Positions 60,432-64,000 of a stretch of 64,000 nucleotides of DNA are shown here, one piece after another. The number at the start of each line of letters is the position of its first letter. The stretch's first letter is position 1. The stretch is from Bog-473 sp963763575 (GTDB taxonomy: Bacteria; Actinomycetota; Acidimicrobiia; Acidimicrobiales; RAAP-2): the NCBI GenBank assembly GCA_963763575.1, contig CAVXPD010000016.1, positions 1 through 64,000 of the forward strand. Direction: 5' to 3'. Under the pieces are notes generated by a model. That model ran no database searches. It was given only the letters and a program-made list of their open reading frames with translations, and was not told the origin of the DNA. The translations under genes were made by a program, and so were the position numbers.

Positions 60432-61595
60432 CTACGTCCCCGGCCACCCCGCCACGAGCGCGACGAGCTCACCAGCCACCCAGTACTGCGCCGGACGGCC
60501 CGGCCCGACGGCCTCGGGGCGGTAGCGCTCGACGATGCGGTGCTCGGCCAGGGTGGCCAGCGCCGTCTGCCCCGAGCGGGGGGAGACGCCGAGGCGATCC
60601 GCCACCACGGCGGCCGACAGGACGGGCCGCTCGGCCAGGACGTCGAGCAGCCGGTGCACCGCCGCGTCCGCGCGCACGCCCGCGAGGCGCCGGCGCCACT
60701 CGGCCAACAGCGCATCGGTGCGCGTCATGAGCGTGGCGGCCGCGTCGCTGGAGCGTTCGAGGGCGGCGGCCATCCACTCGACCCAGGTGTCGAGCTGGCC
60801 GAGGCGGTACAGGGTCAGGCCGGCAAGGTACCCGCCCGGGTCGCGCGCGATCAGCACACTGACCGGAGGCGGCAGCGCGACGCCGAGGCGGTGCGCCAGC
60901 ATCCAGCCGATGAGGATGCGGCCGATGCGGCCGTTGCCGTCGCCGAAGGGGTGGATGGTCTCGAACTGCGCGTGGAGGACGGCGGCCTGGGTGACGGGGT
61001 CGAGCGCGTCGTCGTTGGCGAAGGCGACGAGGTCGTCCATGAGCCCCGGGACGAGCTCGGGTGGCGGCGGCACGAGGGCGGCGTCGCGCGGGGAGGTGCC
61101 GCCGACCCAGGACTGGTCGGCTCGATACCGGCCGAGCATCGCGGGCGGCAGGCCCCCACCTTCCTCCATCAGCCGCCGGTGCCAACTCCAGAGGTGCTCG
61201 TGCGTCAGGGGTCCGTCGGAGGACCGCAGCGCATCGAGGACCGCGGCCAGGTTGTCGGCGACGTAGGAGGCGGTGTCGGAGAGGACGCTCCCGACCTCGG
61301 CCGCGGCCACGTCGACGAGCGGGGTCCGGATGCCCTCGATGAACGACGACGCCACCCCTTCGGAGCGCAGCAGGAGCATGGCCACGGGCTCGAACCGCAC
61401 CGGCCGGCCGCCGGCCGCCACCACGGCGCCGGCGGCGCGTTCGCTCATTCGCACCGCCCGACGCCCGAGCTCGAAGGACTGGCCGGCCAGCGGCGCCGGC
61501 ACCCAGGCGCGGACCCGGGCACCGTTCCAGGTGATCGGGACCTCACTCCCCCGTGCCGAGGCCGGCGCCGACGATCCTTCGGCAATAGCGGCCAT
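60432..61595 (-). CDS. Fic family protein with C-terminal winged helix
   Basis: A 387-residue Fic protein. The active-site motif HPFGDGNGRIGR (from about residue 215) is complete, with the catalytic His, so AMP or other NMP transfer is expected. An inhibitory motif of the (S/T)xxxE(G/N) type is present in the N-terminal part as SSFIEGI (about 82-88), so it is a self-inhibited form. The C-terminus is helical and ends in a winged-helix-like DNA-binding domain (VLSAAVVADRLGVSPRSGQT, ALATLAEHRIVERYRPE). A 22-bp inverted repeat immediately precedes its start. Targets unknown; the layout suggests a self-regulated toxin-like or regulatory enzyme. Confidence 0.93.
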   Translation of the reverse strand: MAAIAEGSSAPASARGSEVPITWNGARVRAWVPAPLAGQSFELGRRAVRMSERAAGAVVAAGGRPVRFEPVAMLLLRSEGVASSFIEGIRTPLVDVAAAEVGSVLSDTASYVADNLAAVLDALRSSDGPLTHEHLWSWHRRLMEEGGGLPPAMLGRYRADQSWVGGTSPRDAALVPPPPELVPGLMDDLVAFANDDALDPVTQAAVLHAQFETIHPFGDGNGRIGRILIGWMLAHRLGVALPPPVSVLIARDPGGYLAGLTLYRLGQLDTWVEWMAAALERSSDAAATLMTRTDALLAEWRRRLAGVRADAAVHRLLDVLAERPVLSAAVVADRLGVSPRSGQTALATLAEHRIVERYRPEAVGPGRPAQYWVAGELVALVAGWPGT

Positions 61596-61599
61596 ATCA

Positions 61600-61621
61600 G
61601 AAGGATACCGGATTATCCTTC
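61600..61621. promoter_or_regulatory. inverted-repeat operator at the fic gene
   Basis: GAAGGATA (61600-61607), 6-base spacer, TATCCTTC (61614-61621): a perfect 8-bp inverted repeat five bases upstream of the fic start codon. Further GAAGGAT at 61641-61647 and its complement ATCCTTC at 61574-61580 look like extra half sites. It probably binds the winged helix of the Fic protein itself. Confidence 0.55.
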
Positions 61622-61900
61622 CTTAACTTGCAGGGTTTCGGAAGGATCCCGCCGACAGTGCAGTCGTTCTCGGTGCGCATCCCCGGGTGGCCGACCCCGC
61701 CGGTTTCCGACCGACGCGCCCCGGGGACGGGATCGGTCCGCCAGACGGATGCAGTCGCGGGACGCGGCCGGGCCGGGGTCCCGTGTGACATCGGATCCTT
61801 AGCCTGTCCCGCCGTGCCCTCTGCGCTCCGACACCCTGACACCGTCGTCCCGTCGGATCACGCCCCGGCCACCGGGTCGCCGGTAGGGTCAGGCCGGACC

Positions 61901-63307
61901 ATGCCGCCGCGTCGTCGCCCCGCGACCTCAACCTCCAATTTCGGTGTCGGGCGCCGCGAATCGCACGTGGCCGACGCCTTCTACGCGCGCTTCGAGGCGC
62001 CCGAGCTCAGCGACGACGAGCACGTCGCTCCGCACGCGCCCGGCGTGTCGTGCGTCTGCGGCGACGCCCGCCATATGGACGCGGTGAACGACGACTCGGT
62101 CGCCCTGGTCATGACCTCGCCGCCGTACTTCGCGGGCAAGCAGTACGAGGAGGAGCTCGACCGGGAGGGGGTGCCGGGCTCCTACATCGAGTACCTGGCG
62201 CTCCTGCGCGACGTCTTCGCCGACTGCAAGCGCGTGCTCGAGCCGGGAGGGCGCATCGCGGTCAACGTGGCCAACCTCGGGCGCAAGCCGTATCGCAGCT
62301 TGGCGGCCGACGTCATGTCGATCCTTCAGGACGACCTCCACCTGCTGCCGCGTGGCGAGGTGGTATGGCAGAAGGGCGAGGGCGCCAACGGCTCGTGCGC
62401 CTGGGGCTCGTTCCGATCGGCCGCCAACCCGGTCCTGCGCGACGTGACCGAGCGCGTCGTGATCGCGAGCAAGGGCCGCTTCAACCGGGCCCGCAGCCCC
62501 AAGGATCGGCGGCGCGACGGGCTGCCGCACGAGAGCACGATCGGCGCCGACGACTTCATGGCGCTCACGCTGGACGTGTGGGACATCCCCCCCGAGAGCG
62601 CCGTGCGCGTGCAGCACCCGGCTCCGTTCCCCGTCGAGCTGCCGCAGCGGCTGATGGAGCTCTACACGTATCGAGGTGATCTCGTCGTGGACCCGTTCTG
62701 CGGTTCCGGCACGACCCTGGTGGCCGCCGTGCGGTCCGGGCGGGACGCCGTCGGCTACGACACCGACCCCGCCTACGTCGACCTGGCGCGTGCCCGGCTC
62801 GGTGGGAAGGAGGCGGCGCCCGTGCTCGGTGCCGGGCCTCGCTCGAGTGAGGGCACGGCCGCCGTCACACTCGCCCGCGACGCGCTCGTCGAGGCCGGCT
62901 TCTCCGACGTGCGGGCCAACCCGCGCCTGGCACGGCTGGGACTGACTCTCGCGTTCGGCGCCACCGACGCGGGCGGTCGCACCTGGTACTTCGACGTCGC
63001 CGGGGCCAACTCGTCGTTCCGGGGCGGCATGGCCAAATCCGAGACCGTGTGGCGGGCCCTGGGGCGCGCCCACGTCATCGCGACCTCCGGGGCAGGCCCG
63101 TTCGTCGTCCTCACCACCGCGCTGCCCCGGGCGGGCACCGAGGCGGACCGCGCCCTGCGCGCGCCGGGGCCCGGTGGGCTCTTCGACGTCGTCGACCTGT
63201 TGTCGGGCGACGCCCGGGCGCGCCTCGCCGCCTACGCCGGCGGCCGGTCCGGTGCGCCCCTGGCGGGCTTCTGGGCCGAGCGCGACGTCGTGCCGGGCGT
63301 GGTCTGA
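61901..63307 (+). CDS. DNA methyltransferase (beta class, N4C/N6A) with extra C-terminal domain
   Basis: A 468-residue DNA methylase. Motif IV TSPPYF (residues 72-77) precedes motif I DPFCGSGTTLVAA (about 264-276), the order of beta-class enzymes that modify the amino group of adenine or cytosine. YEEELDREG, EPGGRIAVNVANLGR and VQHPAPFPVELPQRL are the usual surrounding blocks. After residue 300 there is an additional domain (GLTLAFGATDAGGRTWYFDV, then GANSSFRGGMAKSETVWRAL and VIATSGAGPFVVLTTALP) not needed for methylation. It may be a recognition or nuclease-like part. ATG 61901. The next gene starts 21 bases later on the same strand. Confidence 0.92.
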   Translation: MPPRRRPATSTSNFGVGRRESHVADAFYARFEAPELSDDEHVAPHAPGVSCVCGDARHMDAVNDDSVALVMTSPPYFAGKQYEEELDREGVPGSYIEYLALLRDVFADCKRVLEPGGRIAVNVANLGRKPYRSLAADVMSILQDDLHLLPRGEVVWQKGEGANGSCAWGSFRSAANPVLRDVTERVVIASKGRFNRARSPKDRRRDGLPHESTIGADDFMALTLDVWDIPPESAVRVQHPAPFPVELPQRLMELYTYRGDLVVDPFCGSGTTLVAAVRSGRDAVGYDTDPAYVDLARARLGGKEAAPVLGAGPRSSEGTAAVTLARDALVEAGFSDVRANPRLARLGLTLAFGATDAGGRTWYFDVAGANSSFRGGMAKSETVWRALGRAHVIATSGAGPFVVLTTALPRAGTEADRALRAPGPGGLFDVVDLLSGDARARLAAYAGGRSGAPLAGFWAERDVVPGVV

Positions 63308-63327
63308 GGCCGAGGCAGGGGGGCGCC

Positions 63328-64000
63328 GTGCCGAGCGACCGCACCACGGTGACCGAACTCGGCACGGGGCTCGGCATGCTCGGCGCCGCCGACATCGAGG
63401 CCGCCGTGCGGTCGCGCACGCCCGTCATGCACAGCCTGTCACCCGAGATGTGGCAGCACCTCTCGGAGCTCCGGGCCGGGGGCGCCTACGACACCGAGTT
63501 CCACGCGGCATGGGCCAACGGGCGGGCCTTCCTCCTGGCGGACGACGGCCTGCGCGGCCGGGTGCCCAACGTCGTCGAGTGGAAGGGGACGGGGCGCGCC
63601 CCGGGCGACGAGGTCCTGCCCATCGACCTGCGGGTCGACCACGTCTACCTCGTCAGCTGCAAATACCTGTCGAACATCTTGTTCAACGTGTCGCCCGCCC
63701 ACGTGTTCGACTACCTGTTGATCGCGGGCCAGAGCCGGAGCAGCCGGGCCGCCCGCCAGGTGCTGCCGGGCGCCGGGGACTGGTTCGCCGAGGTGGCCCC
63801 GGCCGAGTACCAGGAGCTCTACGAGGTGGTGCGCCAGGCCGTGCTGGTGGAGGAGCGCCGGAGCGACGGCGCGACGGCAACGGTGACACGCATCGGAGCG
63901 CGTGCCCGTGCCGATTCCGGCGTTCCACGAATACGCCGGTCCCACGCCACCCTGCCGGGCCTCGGCACCGACGACGATCCCGGCCCCGAAGAGGCGGCGG
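63328..64000 (+). CDS. putative PD-(D/E)XK restriction endonuclease, partial at window end
   Basis: GTG 63328 opens a frame with no stop through the window end, so the gene is incomplete. RVPNVVEWKGTGRAPGDEVL and then DLRVDHVYLVSCKYLSNILF (about 96-115) give a Glu, an Asp and S-C-K spacing like the D-x(n)-E/D-x-K core of restriction-type nucleases. The remainder is helical (AEYQELYEVVRQAVLVEERR). The last ~35 residues are less protein-like. Position directly behind a methyltransferase supports a restriction-modification pair. No confident similarity to a named enzyme. Confidence 0.6.
   Translation, partial: MPSDRTTVTELGTGLGMLGAADIEAAVRSRTPVMHSLSPEMWQHLSELRAGGAYDTEFHAAWANGRAFLLADDGLRGRVPNVVEWKGTGRAPGDEVLPIDLRVDHVYLVSCKYLSNILFNVSPAHVFDYLLIAGQSRSSRAARQVLPGAGDWFAEVAPAEYQELYEVVRQAVLVEERRSDGATATVTRIGARARADSGVPRIRRSHATLPGLGTDDDPGPEEAA

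Overview
The window is GC-rich, coding-dense DNA from a high-GC actinobacterium. The gene content fits a member of the Acidimicrobiia or a close relative better than a streptomycete or mycobacterium. Markers are an Lsr2 nucleoid protein, a mycofactocin-type SDR, an F420-type luciferase-like oxidoreductase, a steroid-type P450, a GAP-family membrane protein, many GTG/TTG starts, and several unrelated phytanoyl-CoA-dioxygenase-like (PhyH) genes. This is inference from content: no rRNA or ribosomal protein lies in the window.

Left end (1-3.3 kb) looks accessory. A minus-strand cassette reads XRE repressor, small nucleotidyltransferase, patatin phospholipase, with an inverted-repeat operator at the XRE start. 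Next to it are an HNH endonuclease and a 21-nt tRNA/tmRNA 3'-end-like fragment that could be an old attachment site. From 3.6 to 9.1 kb come two adjacent secreted repeat proteins, each broken by one single-base indel, then remnants of a TetR gene and a divergent ABC ATPase gene.

9.1-25.9 kb is a mixed metabolic region: alpha/beta hydrolases, an FAD oxidoreductase, PAP2, LapA-like and other small membrane proteins, a first PhyH gene, a truncated antiporter, a DUF899 protein, a mycofactocin-type SDR facing away from an aldehyde dehydrogenase, an orphan peptide-type binding protein, a decayed LURP-one-related gene, a GAP-family protein and a CDF-like transporter.

25.9-46.7 kb holds a beta-lactamase-fold hydrolase divergent from a GH1 glycosidase; an ECF sigma factor coupled to a membrane protein with a Gln/Gly/Ser/Asp tandem-repeat tail; a K+ channel-like protein; a substrate-binding protein overlapping a PhyH gene; an oxidoreductase of the dihydrodipicolinate-reductase fold; a coupled PhyH / small protein / DUF488 operon; a zinc alcohol dehydrogenase; a fourth PhyH; a large secreted glycosidase-like protein; a ClC channel; and an amidohydrolase plus TauD pair. 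Five Fe(II)/2-oxoglutarate-type dioxygenases in one window is notable.

47-58.2 kb looks like core chromosome: an HtrA-type protease with a good terminator, Lsr2, a zinc-finger/DinB pair, a P450-TetR-LLM operon, a histidine kinase with a NarL-type regulator, an UbiB/ABC1 kinase and a hot-dog thioesterase. 58.3-64 kb is regulatory and defence-like: a small secreted protein with an operator-like inverted repeat upstream, a membrane-anchored PadR-HAAS fusion, a Fic protein with an inverted repeat at its promoter, and a DNA methyltransferase followed by a putative PD-(D/E)XK nuclease that runs off the window.

A recurring feature is single-base indels in otherwise well-conserved genes (near 3.0, 4.63, 7.31, 16.35, 30.07/30.09, 37.53 and 56.05 kb). 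They may be assembly errors or real decay; reads are needed to decide.
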